DNA from: Spinactinospora alkalitolerans | GTDB taxonomy: Bacteria > Actinomycetota > Actinomycetes > Streptosporangiales > Streptosporangiaceae | Direction: 5' to 3' | DNA: 64,000 nt | Assembly (NCBI RefSeq): GCF_013408795.1 | Contig: NZ_JACCCC010000001.1 | Coordinates: 6,620,051 to 6,684,050, forward strand | Shown: one piece after another, positions 44,219-52,882 of the stretch | Layout: each line of letters starts with the position of its first letter | Numbering within the stretch: the stretch's first letter is position 1 | The notes under the pieces: model-generated | Databases searched by the model: none | What the model was told of the DNA's origin: nothing | Seen by the model: only the letters and a program-made list of their open reading frames with translations | Translations under genes and position numbers: made by a program

Positions 44219-44788
44219 TCATGCCCGGGCGTAGGTCGTGACCGCCGCCCCGTTGCTGAAGGTGCGGGTGTCGACCAGCGTGAAGGGCAGCGGCCGGAAC
44301 TCTCCGGTGAAAGCCGGGATTCCGGCGCCCACGGCCACCGGGTAGCGCTTGATGATCAGCTCGTCGATCTCGGGCAGCAGGGAGCCCGCCAGTTTCCCGC
44401 CGCCGGCCAGCCAGACGTCGAGGCCTTCCTCCTTCTTGAGCCGGCGCACCAGGCCGATCGGGTCGCCGGGGACCAGTTCCACCCCGGGGTCGGCGATCTC
44501 GGGGATGGTGGTGGAGACGACGTACTGTCGCAGGTGCGCGTACGGGCTGGTGACGTCGATGTCCAGCGCGGGCTGGTAGGTGCCGCGCCCCATCACGACG
44601 GTGTCGAAGCGCCGGTTGGCGGCGTCGATGCCCGACTGCGCGCGGATGTGGGTGGGGACGGTCTCGGGGACCCCGGCGCTGATGAACTCCATCATGTCGT
44701 CGGCCAGCGGGAAGAAGTCGATCTCCTCGCCCGGTCCGGCGATGAAGCCGTCGATGGTGGTGCCGACGTAGTAGCTGAGCTTTCGCAT
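44219..44788 (-). CDS. Dihydrofolate reductase family protein (RibD C-terminal-like)
   Basis: A 189-residue single-domain protein of the DHFR/RibD-C superfamily. MRKLSYYVGTTIDGFIAG opens the fold, VVMGRGTYQP (about 74-83) is the NADPH-binding loop and DVWLAGGGKLAGSLL the later one. This branch is usually not a true DHFR. ATG at 44786-44788 has AAAGAGG upstream. It is divergent from the TetR gene and probably regulated by it. Confidence 0.87.
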   Translation of the reverse strand: MRKLSYYVGTTIDGFIAGPGEEIDFFPLADDMMEFISAGVPETVPTHIRAQSGIDAANRRFDTVVMGRGTYQPALDIDVTSPYAHLRQYVVSTTIPEIADPGVELVPGDPIGLVRRLKKEEGLDVWLAGGGKLAGSLLPEIDELIIKRYPVAVGAGIPAFTGEFRPLPFTLVDTRTFSNGAAVTTYARA

Positions 44789-44844
44789 GCGCGCCTCTTT
44801 CACTCGGGCCGCGGGCCGGGAGAGCCGATCCAAACCGGTACGCT

Positions 44845-44878
44845 TGTAGTGCTCTGAGTGTAGTACTTTGCCTGTAGT
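44845..44878. promoter_or_regulatory. Three TGTAGT direct repeats at exactly 14-bp spacing
   Basis: TGTAGT occurs at 44845-44850, 44859-44864 and 44873-44878 in the 120-bp gap between the divergent DHFR-like and TetR genes. Regular phasing suggests a regulator-binding or promoter element; the adjacent TetR protein is the natural candidate, although TetR sites are usually inverted repeats. Confidence 0.5.
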
Positions 44879-44908
44879 GGTTTCAAGGTCTTTTCCGGAG
44901 GACGACGC

Positions 44909-45511
44909 ATGGTTCGCAATCCGCAGCGGCGCGCGGCGCTCGTCGACGCCGCGATCGAGGTGCTGGCGCGCGAGGGCGCGCGCGGGCTGACCTTCCGCGC
45001 GGTCGACGCCGAGGCCGCGGTGCCCGCGGGCACCGCATCCAACTACTTCGCCGACCGCGACACCCTGTTCACCCAGGCCGGCGGCCGCATCTACGAACGG
45101 CTGCAGCCCGAACCGGCCCACATCGCCGAGAGCCTGAAGGGCCCGCGCGACCGCGCACGGGTCACGGAGCTGATGCGCGAACTGGTGGACCGGGTCTCCG
45201 CCTACCGGTCGGGCTACCTCGCCCTGCTGGAGCTGCGCCTGGAGGCCACCCGCCGTCCCGAACTGCGCGCCGTGCTCACCCGCAGGATCCGCGCCGACGT
45301 CGACGCCAACATCGCCTACCACCTGGACTCCGGCCTGCCGGGCGACGCCACCACGGTGGTGCTGCTCTACCTGGCCATGAACTGGCTGATCGTGGAGCGG
45401 CTCACGCTGCCCGACATCTTCCCGGAGGAGCGGATCCACGACCTGGTGACCGAGGTGGTCGAGCGCGTCCTGCCGCCCGATCCCCCCGGCCGCCCCGACG
45501 CTCGCCGATGA
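44909..45511 (+). CDS. TetR-family transcriptional regulator
   Basis: A 200-residue repressor with an N-terminal helix-turn-helix (RRAALVDAAIEVLAREGARG, then VPAGTASNYFADRDTLF) and a helical ligand-binding domain. ATG 44909 follows GGAGG. Divergent from the DHFR-like gene across a short gap with phased repeats, so autoregulation and control of that gene are likely. Confidence 0.9.
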   Translation: MVRNPQRRAALVDAAIEVLAREGARGLTFRAVDAEAAVPAGTASNYFADRDTLFTQAGGRIYERLQPEPAHIAESLKGPRDRARVTELMRELVDRVSAYRSGYLALLELRLEATRRPELRAVLTRRIRADVDANIAYHLDSGLPGDATTVVLLYLAMNWLIVERLTLPDIFPEERIHDLVTEVVERVLPPDPPGRPDARR

Positions 45512-45554
45512 CCGGACCGGGGCCGCCGGCGCCGCCGGACAGGCCGCCCCGCTC

Positions 45555-46268
45555 TCATTCCGACACGGTCGGCGCCCCGCCGGCCGACCACCACCGGATC
45601 GCCTCGGTGACCACCTCCGGCGGCACCTCGTGGTCGCCGGTGAACTCCCGGTAGGTGACCGAATGGCCGATGCGCTCCAGCTCGGGGACGAGCCGACGGC
45701 TGCACGCGTCGACGGACAGCACCCGATCGGCCGTGCCGTGCGAGACGAAGACCCGCGGGCGGCCGTGGCGGACGAGCGGGGCCATGAACCCGGGGGAGAA
45801 GGCGAGTACCGCATCGAAGAGGTCCCCGTTGGCCGCCCCCAGCGAGAGCGCATACGAGGCGCCGTCGGAGAAGCCGGCCACCGCCACCCCGGCCGGGACG
45901 ATCGCGAACCGCTCGAAGACCTCACGCAGCGCCGCGTCGATCCGGCTCACATCCGGGCCGTACCCGTCCACGATCACGTCCCACGTCGACGCGGTGGCCT
46001 GCGGCGCGAGCAGCAGCCCGGCGTCCTCGGCGTGCGGGGCCAGCCACTCCAGCGCCTGCTCCGCCGCCCCTCCCGCCCCGTGCAGCGCCACGACCAGCCG
46101 GTGCGGGCCCGCGGCCGCGGGGACGCGCAGCAGCGCCCGCCCGTCCACGAGGTGCGTGCCCGGCTTCCGCGGGGATGCAGCGGGGACGGACGGGCGGGCG
46201 GCCAGTCGGCCGTGCCGCGCGCCCTCCTCGGGGGTCCGGTGGGGTGGGGACTCCTCCGGTATCGGCAT
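45555..46268 (-). CDS. Alpha/beta hydrolase (phospholipase/carboxylesterase type)
   Basis: A 237-residue serine hydrolase. A disordered 40-residue N-terminus leads to LVVALHGAGG (oxyanion region), the nucleophile elbow GFSDGA (Ser near 137), an SHGTADRV segment supplying Asp, and GDHEVPPEV with the catalytic His. No secretion signal is seen. Convergent with the TetR gene. Confidence 0.87.
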   Translation of the reverse strand: MPIPEESPPHRTPEEGARHGRLAARPSVPAASPRKPGTHLVDGRALLRVPAAAGPHRLVVALHGAGGAAEQALEWLAPHAEDAGLLLAPQATASTWDVIVDGYGPDVSRIDAALREVFERFAIVPAGVAVAGFSDGASYALSLGAANGDLFDAVLAFSPGFMAPLVRHGRPRVFVSHGTADRVLSVDACSRRLVPELERIGHSVTYREFTGDHEVPPEVVTEAIRWWSAGGAPTVSE

Positions 46269-46418
46269 CCCGGCCTCCTCCTGTCGTCTCTCCCGCTCCG
46301 ACCCGCCTGCTCAGAACGGAGAGTGCCCCGCGGACGGCCGTCCAACCGGCGCGACGCGAGCGGCGCGGCGGTGGCGCGCGGTGGTTTGGCCGCATCGGCG
46401 CGAGGTAGAGGGGCCGCC

Positions 46419-46877
46419 ATGCACCTGCCCGGGAGCGAGCAGACGGCGCGGCGCTTCGCGCTGCTCAACGTGCTCATCGGAATCACCGGCTTCACCGGTC
46501 CGGCGGTCACCGGGAACCGCGACGGGGTGGTCAACATCCGGACCGGGAAGCTGTTCGGCGTGTTCGGGATGAACTGGGCGCACGCGTCGCTGCACCTGGG
46601 CTTCGGCCTGCTCGGCCTCACCCGGTTCGCCCGGCCGCCGACGCGCTACATGCGGTTGACCGCCGGACTGTTCGGGGCGCTCACCGCCGCCTACGCGTGG
46701 ATGTTCCGGGGCCGCCCCGGAGTCCACATGATGATGGGCATGGCGGTGAACCGCCCCGCCAACCTGGTCCACCTCACGTGGGCGGCCCTGGGGCTGCTGT
46801 ACGGGCTGCGGCGGACCGACCGCATCGGGGCGGGGCGGGCCGCCGCAGGCCGCAGCCTCCGCGACGCGGCCGGGTGA
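46419..46877 (+). CDS. DUF4383 membrane protein
   Basis: A 152-residue membrane protein with four helices. The conserved GMNWAHASLHLGFGLLGL and NRPANLVHLTWAALGLLYG segments are typical of DUF4383. The ATG at 46419 has GAGGGG upstream. The role is unknown. Confidence 0.83.
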   Translation: MHLPGSEQTARRFALLNVLIGITGFTGPAVTGNRDGVVNIRTGKLFGVFGMNWAHASLHLGFGLLGLTRFARPPTRYMRLTAGLFGALTAAYAWMFRGRPGVHMMMGMAVNRPANLVHLTWAALGLLYGLRRTDRIGAGRAAAGRSLRDAAG

Positions 46878-46989
46878 CGCGATCGTGGGAGACCGCCGCC
46901 GCGCCCGCCTCCAGGCCCCGCAGGACGCAGGCCGGCAGCACCACCCGGAAGAACACCAGGGGATGGCCGCCCGGCGCCCGAGGCGGTGA

Positions 46990-47943
46990 CTACGCCGGTG
47001 CCGGTTTCCTGAGCAGTTCGACCAGGCTGGAGAGCTCCTCGGCGCCGTGGCCCTCGGCGACGCCGCGATCGAGGAGGGCCCGGACGGGGGCGAGCAGGCC
47101 GGCGTCGACGCCTTGGGCCCCGGCGGCATCGACGAGGTTGGGGAAGGCCGCGGCCTGCATCGCGAGGTTGGAGCCGACATCGGTGGCGTGGTCGCCCGTG
47201 TCCACCCGCTCCGCGAGCCGGGGCAGTTCCGTTGTCATGGCATTGAGCCACGGGACGAGCAGTGACGACGTGAACTCCGCGACCTCGGCCCGCTCCGTGC
47301 CGACCATGGCGACGGCCTGCAGGAAGCCGGCGAACATCCCGTACGCGCCGGTGAGCATGGCCAGGTCGTGGAGCGGCGCCAGCCCGGCGTCGGCGCCGAG
47401 GTGCCTGCCGGTGCCCAGGATCTCCAGCGTCCGCCGGTGGGCCTCGAAGGCGTCCGCCGATCCGCTGTACAGCAGGACGGATTCGGGGCTCCCGATCATC
47501 GGGGGGACGGCCATGATCCCGCCGTCGAGGTAGTCGGCGCCGCGCTCGGCCGCCCAGGCGGCCGTCCGGCGGGCCTGCTCCGGAGTCCCGTTGGTGAGGT
47601 TGACCAGGACCCGGCCCGACAGGGCCGCGCCCGCGGGACCGAGGACGTCGTGTACCGCCCGGTAGTCCAGCACGCACACGACGACCAGCGGACTCGCCGA
47701 GACCGCCTCGGTGGCCGTGGCCGCCCGGACCGCCCCCTCGGCGACGAGGCCGTCGGCCTTCTCCGGCGAGCGGTTCCACACGGTCGTCGGACGGCCGCTG
47801 TCCAGGAACGCGTTCGCCAGCGCCGCCCCCATCGCGCCCAGGCCGATGACCGTCACCGCGGAGCGGTCCCCGCCCGCCGCCGCGTTCTCTTCTGTTCCGA
47901 TGCCCGCCGACCCGCCGACGCGGCCGGGGTTGCGTCCGTGCAT
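46990..47943 (-). CDS. Imine reductase-like NAD(P)-dependent oxidoreductase
   Basis: A 317-residue beta-hydroxyacid dehydrogenase superfamily enzyme: Rossmann motif VIGLGAMGAALA (about 31-42), WNRSPEKADGL following, and GGIMAVPPMIG (about 141-151), a pattern seen in imine reductases. The C-terminal helical dimerisation domain is complete. It is divergent from the HxlR gene, whose operators lie between them. Natural substrate unknown. Confidence 0.85.
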   Translation of the reverse strand: MHGRNPGRVGGSAGIGTEENAAAGGDRSAVTVIGLGAMGAALANAFLDSGRPTTVWNRSPEKADGLVAEGAVRAATATEAVSASPLVVVCVLDYRAVHDVLGPAGAALSGRVLVNLTNGTPEQARRTAAWAAERGADYLDGGIMAVPPMIGSPESVLLYSGSADAFEAHRRTLEILGTGRHLGADAGLAPLHDLAMLTGAYGMFAGFLQAVAMVGTERAEVAEFTSSLLVPWLNAMTTELPRLAERVDTGDHATDVGSNLAMQAAAFPNLVDAAGAQGVDAGLLAPVRALLDRGVAEGHGAEELSSLVELLRKPAPA

Positions 47944-48062
47944 TCCGTGCTCCAGTCCGATTCGTCCTGCCCCTGCTCATGGGCGCCACCGCCGCGAGCT
48001 CCCTCGGGAATCCCGGTCGCGGCGCGCTCTTTTCGATGCTCGCCCTTGTCCGCATCCAGGAC

Positions 48063-48103
48063 AAGTACCTACTATTAAGTCAGGTACTTACCTTTTTGTA
48101 AGT
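48063..48103. promoter_or_regulatory. Inverted repeats between the reductase and HxlR genes, candidate HxlR operator
   Basis: AAGTACCT (48063-48070) and AGGTACTT (48082-48089) form a perfect 8-bp inverted repeat with an 11-base spacer. ACTTAC (48086-48091) and GTAAGT (48098-48103) form a second, overlapping one. Placement just upstream of the HxlR start and AT-rich content suit an autoregulatory operator. Confidence 0.6.
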
Positions 48104-48115
48104 AAGGGGGGCGGC

Positions 48116-48448
48116 ATGGGCGAGAAGCCCTACACCTGCGGCCTGGACGCCGCGGTGGACGTCGTGGGCGGCAAGTGGAAACCACTGATCCTGTGGGCGC
48201 TGCACGCCCGGTACCGCCGCTTCGGGGAGTTGAAGCGGCTGGTGTCGGGCGTCAGCGAGAAGATGCTGATCCAGCAGTTGCGCGAGATGGAGGCCGACGG
48301 CCTCGTCCATCGCGAGGTCTACCGCGAGGTCCCGCCCAGGGTCGAGTATTCGCTGACCGAGTTCGGCGTCTCGCTCAACGACGCCCTGGCCCCCCTCGGC
48401 GAATGGGGCGAGCAGCACATGGAGAGGATCGCCGCCCGGCGGTGCTGA
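48116..48448 (+). CDS. HxlR-family transcriptional regulator
   Basis: A 110-residue winged-helix regulator. The start MGEKPYTCGLDAAVDVVGGK contains the conserved Cys of HxlR proteins; KWKPLILWAL and FGELKRLVSGVSEKMLIQQL follow. The cysteine suggests response to reactive electrophiles. It is divergent from the imine reductase-like gene. Confidence 0.93.
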   Translation: MGEKPYTCGLDAAVDVVGGKWKPLILWALHARYRRFGELKRLVSGVSEKMLIQQLREMEADGLVHREVYREVPPRVEYSLTEFGVSLNDALAPLGEWGEQHMERIAARRC

Positions 48449-48658
48449 CGGGCACCGCCCACCGGCCGCACCCGCACCCCATGGGGTCCGGCCTTCTCCG
48501 CGCATCGAAGCCCCGTCCGGATGCGCCCCCTCCTCGCAGCCGGCGCGTCGGAAGCAGGATGAGCGAGAGAGCAGGCGCCGAAGCCCGGCGGCGAGCGACT
48601 TCCGGGGCCCGGTGGGCAGCGGCCCCCGGAGCCCGGCGAGAGCCCGCCGAAGACCCGG

Positions 48659-48747
48659 CGGCCATCCCCACGTGCGTGGGGCTTGGGAAAATGGCACGCT
48701 TTTTTGGCACCCGTACGAAGGTTCATCCCCACGTGCGTGGGGCTTGG
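48659..48747 (-). CRISPR. One-spacer CRISPR array in reverse orientation upstream of cas3
   Basis: Two 28-bp repeats on the minus strand: 48720-48747 (27 of 28 identical to the main-array repeat, one G for C at position 5) and 48659-48686 (last four bases degenerate as in a leader-distal repeat). The single 33-bp spacer is 48687-48719, giving the same 61-bp period as the main array. The leader lies to the right, so transcription runs leftward, away from cas3. Confidence 0.88.
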
Positions 48748-48791
48748 AGTTAATGACCTGCGGTTTTGTGGGGCGTTATCTTCGCGTTACC
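48748..48791 (-). promoter_or_regulatory. Duplicated CRISPR leader of the mini-array
   Basis: Reverse-complemented, these 44 bases match the main-array leader at 60938-60981 in 40 positions without a gap. Similarity falls away beyond 48791. The leader normally contains the promoter and the integration signal for new spacers, so this array may still be active. Confidence 0.8.
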
Positions 48792-48918
48792 TTCTTGGTT
48801 CGAGCGGTTCCCCGGTCCTGGCCTCATAAGGCCATTATCCGGAAAATCACGGCTCTCCGTCTCAGGATCCGATTACGTTCGGCGCACGACCGACGTATGG
48901 ACTGGTGGAGGTGGGGAT

Positions 48919-51789
48919 GTGGCCGAGCCGAATCTTTCCGGTGACGAATACGGGACTCCCGTTGACTTGAGTCTGTGGGCCAAAGAACGCGGGCTGGAGG
49001 GTGCCCGTTATCCCTTGGCCTGCCACTCCCTGGACAGCGCCGCCGCAGCGCTGGTGCTGTGGCGGGAGTACCTCTCGCCCGGAGTCCGCGAGACGATCGC
49101 CGCGGCGATGCGGACGGACACGGAGCAGGCGGGACGGAACGTCGCCTTCTGGGCGGGGATGCACGACGTCGGCAAGCTGACCGGAGAGTTCCAACGGCAG
49201 ATCGACGTGGACCTCTCCGCTTACCCCGGCGAGGAGGACACCGGCTCCCGGCGCTCACACGGCACCGCCACCGGGGAGTGGCTGCCACTGGCCCTCCCGT
49301 GCGTGGGCTACTCCGCCGATCCCTCCTCATCGGTGACACCGCTGGTGTCCCAATTGCTCGGCGGACACCACGGCCGCTTCGGAGACCAGCCCGAGAGCCG
49401 TACCGGCGATCCTCTCACCGAGTTCGGTTTCGCTTCGGGCCCGTGGGAGGAGCAGCGGCGTGCCCTCCTGCACACCGTGTTCGACGTGCTGGACCGGCCC
49501 GCCCAACCCGAAGAGCTGGACGGGCCGATGGCCGCCGTCGTCTGCGGACTGGTCGTCCTCGCCGACTGGCTGGTCAGCCAGGAGCGCTTCATCCTGCGGC
49601 GGTTGCAGAGTCCGCCCGCCGACGGGACCGGCAAGGCACTGCGCGCCCACTTCGAGGAGTCCCTGCGGCAGATCCCCTCCCTCCTGGACGGTGCGGGTCT
49701 GGGCCACATCACCGTGCCCCCGGCGACGTTCACCGACTCGTTCCCGCATATCACCAAGCCGAACGGCCTCCAGACCTCGCTCGCGGCCCACCTGCCGTCC
49801 CTTTGCGCGGGTCCCGGACTGGTGCTGATCACGGCCCCTATGGGGGAGGGCAAAACCGAGGCAGCCTACCACGTCGCCGACCTGCTCGGCGAGGCGACGG
49901 GGCGTCAGGGCCGCTTCATCGCGCTTCCCACAATGGCCACCGCAGACCAGATGCACACCCGTTTCAGGTCCTACGCCGAGCACCGCGCGGACTACGTCGA
50001 CCCCGACCGCCCCGCCACGCTGGCGCTCCTGCACTCCATGGCGTGGCTGAACCCCGATTACGTCCCTGCCGACCTGCCGGCCACCTCCACCGTGCTCTCC
50101 GGCAGCACCTCCGAGCACCGTGTCACCCCGTTCGCCGCGACCGATTGGCTGCTGGGCCCCAAGCGCGGCCTCCTGGCGTCATGGTCGGTCGGCACCATCG
50201 ACCAGGCGCTCATGGCCGTGCTGCCCGCGAAGCACAACATGGTCCGCATGTTCGGGCTCACCGGAAAAGTGGTGGTCGTCGACGAGACGCACGCGGTCGA
50301 CCCCTATATGCAGGTGCTCCTCGAACAGTTGCTGCGCTGGCTGGGCGCACTTGAGGTCCCGGTGGTGCTGCTGTCGGCGACCCTGCACCACAGCATCGCG
50401 AACTCGCTGGTGAAGGCGTACCTGGAGGGTGCGCGGGGGCGCAGGTGGAAGCGTTCGGAGCCGCAGCCGGTCACCGATGTCTCCTACCCGGGGTGGCTGC
50501 ACGCCGACGCGCGCACGTGCGCCGTGACCCGCAACCTGGACCTCGACCCCGCACCCATCGCCACGACCGGACGCGCGCCGCTGACCGTGGAACTCGCCGA
50601 GGTGGGGAGCAGGGAGGGCAGGCCGGACCGCTCCGCGGTGCTGCGTTCCAAGCTCGCTCCGCTGGTGGAACAGGGCGGTTGCGCGGCGGTCATCTGCACG
50701 ACGGTCGCCGAGGCACAGGCCACGTACGGCCTGCTCGCCGACTGGTTCGCGGAGCACGGCGAGGACGCCCCGGAACTCCACCTGCTGCATTCGCGTTTCC
50801 CCAACCGGCAGCGCACCGAGATCACCGAGACGATCATCCGCAGGTTCGGCAAGGACGGCGCGAGGGAAGGATCCCGTCCCGGTCAGCGGCGGCAGCCGCG
50901 CGCCGCCGTCCTGGTGGCCACGCAGGTCATCGAGCAGTCCCTCGATCTGGACGTCGATCTGATGATCACCGACATCGCACCGGTGTCCCTGCTGCTGCAG
51001 CGCGCGGGCCGGTGCTGGCGGCACGAACATCTGGGGATCATCGAGCGCCCCGCATGGGCGGCCGGACCCGGACTCGTCGTCCTCGTTCCGGAGCGGCCCG
51101 AAGGCGCGGACGGCGACGCCCCGCAGCGCTTCCCCCGTTCCTGGCAGATGGTCTATCCGCTGTCGCTGCTGCAGCGCACGCACGCGCTGCTGCGCCGGCG
51201 GAGTGGGGAGGTGATCCGAATCCCGGAGGACGTGCAGTCGCTCGTGGACGGCGTGTACGACGACGAATCCCTCGCCGAAGACCTCGAAGCCGACCTGAAA
51301 CGCATGGGGGAGGAGATGGCGCTGCGCGGTTTCGCCCGCGACGCGGTCATCCCCTCACCGACCGCCGTCGAAGGGAATCTGCTCGGACTCAGCAAGCTCG
51401 GCTTCGACGTCGACGAGCACATGCTGGCCACGCGGTTCGGAGCCGACTCGGTCCGGGTGCTGTGCTGCTACGTGGACGCGCACGGGAAGTGGTGGCTGGA
51501 CCCGGAGTGCTCGCTTCCGCTGCCCGAGACCGGCGCCGGGGAGAAGGGCTCTTTCACCATGGAGCAGCTTCGCGAGCTGGTGTCGCGCACGATCCCGGTC
51601 CGCGCGGAGCAGTGGTACGGGCAGCGGCTTCCCGAGGCGAACCGCCCGCCCGATCCTTGGGAGAAGTCCGCGCACCTGCGCGAACTGGTGCTGCTTCCTC
51701 ATGGGGTGCTGGAGGACGGAACCATCGTCCCCGCCGAGCTCGGCGGGCGCGAATGGCTGCTCGATCCGCGCAAGGGCCTGATCCACTGA
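48919..51789 (+). CDS. cas3: CRISPR-associated helicase/nuclease Cas3 (type I-E)
   Basis: A 956-residue HD nuclease-helicase. The N-terminal HD domain has His36 (CHSLD), His82-Asp83 (MHDVGK), SHGTATG and LLGGHHG. The helicase part has Walker A GEGKT at about 309-313, DETH beginning at 455, and VIEQSLD to QRAGRCWRH as motif VI. It degrades DNA strands after Cascade recognition. GTG 48919 is chosen for its GGAGG at 48907-48911; an in-frame start at 48766 would run through the leader region. It lies about 3 kb from the rest of the cas genes. Confidence 0.95.
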   Translation: MAEPNLSGDEYGTPVDLSLWAKERGLEGARYPLACHSLDSAAAALVLWREYLSPGVRETIAAAMRTDTEQAGRNVAFWAGMHDVGKLTGEFQRQIDVDLSAYPGEEDTGSRRSHGTATGEWLPLALPCVGYSADPSSSVTPLVSQLLGGHHGRFGDQPESRTGDPLTEFGFASGPWEEQRRALLHTVFDVLDRPAQPEELDGPMAAVVCGLVVLADWLVSQERFILRRLQSPPADGTGKALRAHFEESLRQIPSLLDGAGLGHITVPPATFTDSFPHITKPNGLQTSLAAHLPSLCAGPGLVLITAPMGEGKTEAAYHVADLLGEATGRQGRFIALPTMATADQMHTRFRSYAEHRADYVDPDRPATLALLHSMAWLNPDYVPADLPATSTVLSGSTSEHRVTPFAATDWLLGPKRGLLASWSVGTIDQALMAVLPAKHNMVRMFGLTGKVVVVDETHAVDPYMQVLLEQLLRWLGALEVPVVLLSATLHHSIANSLVKAYLEGARGRRWKRSEPQPVTDVSYPGWLHADARTCAVTRNLDLDPAPIATTGRAPLTVELAEVGSREGRPDRSAVLRSKLAPLVEQGGCAAVICTTVAEAQATYGLLADWFAEHGEDAPELHLLHSRFPNRQRTEITETIIRRFGKDGAREGSRPGQRRQPRAAVLVATQVIEQSLDLDVDLMITDIAPVSLLLQRAGRCWRHEHLGIIERPAWAAGPGLVVLVPERPEGADGDAPQRFPRSWQMVYPLSLLQRTHALLRRRSGEVIRIPEDVQSLVDGVYDDESLAEDLEADLKRMGEEMALRGFARDAVIPSPTAVEGNLLGLSKLGFDVDEHMLATRFGADSVRVLCCYVDAHGKWWLDPECSLPLPETGAGEKGSFTMEQLRELVSRTIPVRAEQWYGQRLPEANRPPDPWEKSAHLRELVLLPHGVLEDGTIVPAELGGREWLLDPRKGLIH

Positions 51790-51994
51790 AGCGGTGCGCC
51801 CGCGAACGCTGCGGGGTCGGCGGGTCGGTAGCCCGGTGATCCGGTGACCTGGCGGTATGGGGCGCCGCCCGATTCGGGGCGCGGCCGATCCGCTGCCGGA
51901 TCGGCCGCATCGTCATACGTTTGGCCTGTCGCTTCGGGGTTCTCCGCTTGGGAACGGCAGGCCGTGCCAGTTCGTGCGGCGGGCTCCTCGTCCG

Positions 51995-52294
51995 CTACCA
52001 CGTCCCTCTGAGGACGTGTGCGTGGCGGTCCTGGGTGCGCTGTTCGGCGCCCAGGGCGGACAGGAACCCGTCCAGGGTGGAGCCGACGATGCGCGACCGG
52101 TGGCGCATCAGGCGTTCGGCGCGCAGCAGCGGCAGGCGACGCACCGCTGTCCAGCGGCGCCAGGCGGGCGCGTCGGGGGCGTAGAAGACGGCCCAGGCGG
52201 GGAAGTCCCGTCGTACCCGGGCGAGTGCGGCCGAGGCCGCCGCGCATGACAGCGCCGTAGCGGGCGCACTGCGGGGAGGAGATGGCGCGGCCAT
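51995..52294 (-). CDS. Small basic hypothetical protein, second of a pair
   Basis: A 99-residue protein. The ATG at 52292-52294 overlaps the stop of the upstream gene. An Ala-rich N-terminus precedes RVRRDFPAWAVFYAPDAPAW and a basic helical C-terminus (RLMRHRSRIVGSTLDGFLSA). The pattern DFPAWxVFY is seen in actinobacterial proteins found near XRE/DUF397 modules, but has no function. It may be delivered or regulated with its partner. Confidence 0.7.
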   Translation of the reverse strand: MAAPSPPRSAPATALSCAAASAALARVRRDFPAWAVFYAPDAPAWRRWTAVRRLPLLRAERLMRHRSRIVGSTLDGFLSALGAEQRTQDRHAHVLRGTW

Positions 52295-52689
52295 CACGCG
52301 TTCACCGCGTCCAGGTAGCGCCGGGCGGCGGGAGCCGGATCGTAGGCGCGGAGCAGTTCGTCCAGCAGCTCGGGGTCGGCGGTGGCGATGACATCGCCGT
52401 TGGCGCGGTGCCGGGCGGTGCAGGGGGCGGGGCTGTCGTGTTCGTAGGTGATCTCCCAACGCGCCTCGTTCCGCAGAGCCATCGCCGCGAACGCGCAGTA
52501 GTCCGGGATGCGGCGCGGCAGCGAGCGGGCCTGGCGGCAGGGCGGCTTCATGGGAGCGGCGGGGCACGGCGCGACCGCCGGTGAAGTCGGAACGGCGATG
52601 GCGGCGCGGTGGGCACCGGGTGGGCGGGGCGAGGCCACGGCCAGTAGCAGCGCCACCGGCAGCAGGAGCAGGAACAGCACACGGGACAT
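52294..52689 (-). CDS. Small predicted secreted protein, first of a pair
   Basis: A 131-residue protein with a cleavable-type signal peptide (MSRVLFLLLLPVALLLAVAS) and four cysteines in the mature part, suggesting disulfides outside the cell. It is transcribed away from the DUF5753 regulator, with candidate operators between. No domain is recognised. Confidence 0.7.
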   Translation of the reverse strand: MSRVLFLLLLPVALLLAVASPRPPGAHRAAIAVPTSPAVAPCPAAPMKPPCRQARSLPRRIPDYCAFAAMALRNEARWEITYEHDSPAPCTARHRANGDVIATADPELLDELLRAYDPAPAARRYLDAVNA

Positions 52690-52761
52690 GGGGACCCCTC
52701 TCGGGGAGATCGGCCGCCTGGAACGGGGCGGCAGTGGAACGAGTACCCCTCCATATTGGGT

Positions 52762-52817
52762 CGTAGAAGTCTACGATTTCAAGTCTATGGAATAGATTGA
52801 CTTCCATAGATGTCTAT
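52762..52817. promoter_or_regulatory. Palindrome cluster in the promoter of the second DUF5753 regulator
   Basis: Three overlapping elements: CGTAGAAGTCTACG (52762-52775, palindrome around AG), the perfect inverted repeat TCTATGGAA (52784-52792) with TTCCATAGA (52802-52810), and ATAGATGTCTAT (52806-52817). A TAGA-N2-TCTA core recurs. The region is AT-rich between the divergent secreted-protein pair and the regulator, paralleling the multi-operator at 2.6 kb. Confidence 0.55.
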
Positions 52818-52882
52818 ATGTCCGTTTTCTCGCTTTGGGAGTTACCATCAGCACCACCAGAAAGCTGGACAAGAGGAGGCCG

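Larger units (their letters stand above)
48449..48918. other. Gap between HxlR and cas3 holding a mini-CRISPR and leader
   Basis: No gene is supported here. The left 210 bp is GC-rich with no feature. From 48659 it contains a one-spacer CRISPR and its leader (listed separately), then the probable cas3 promoter region. Confidence 0.6.
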
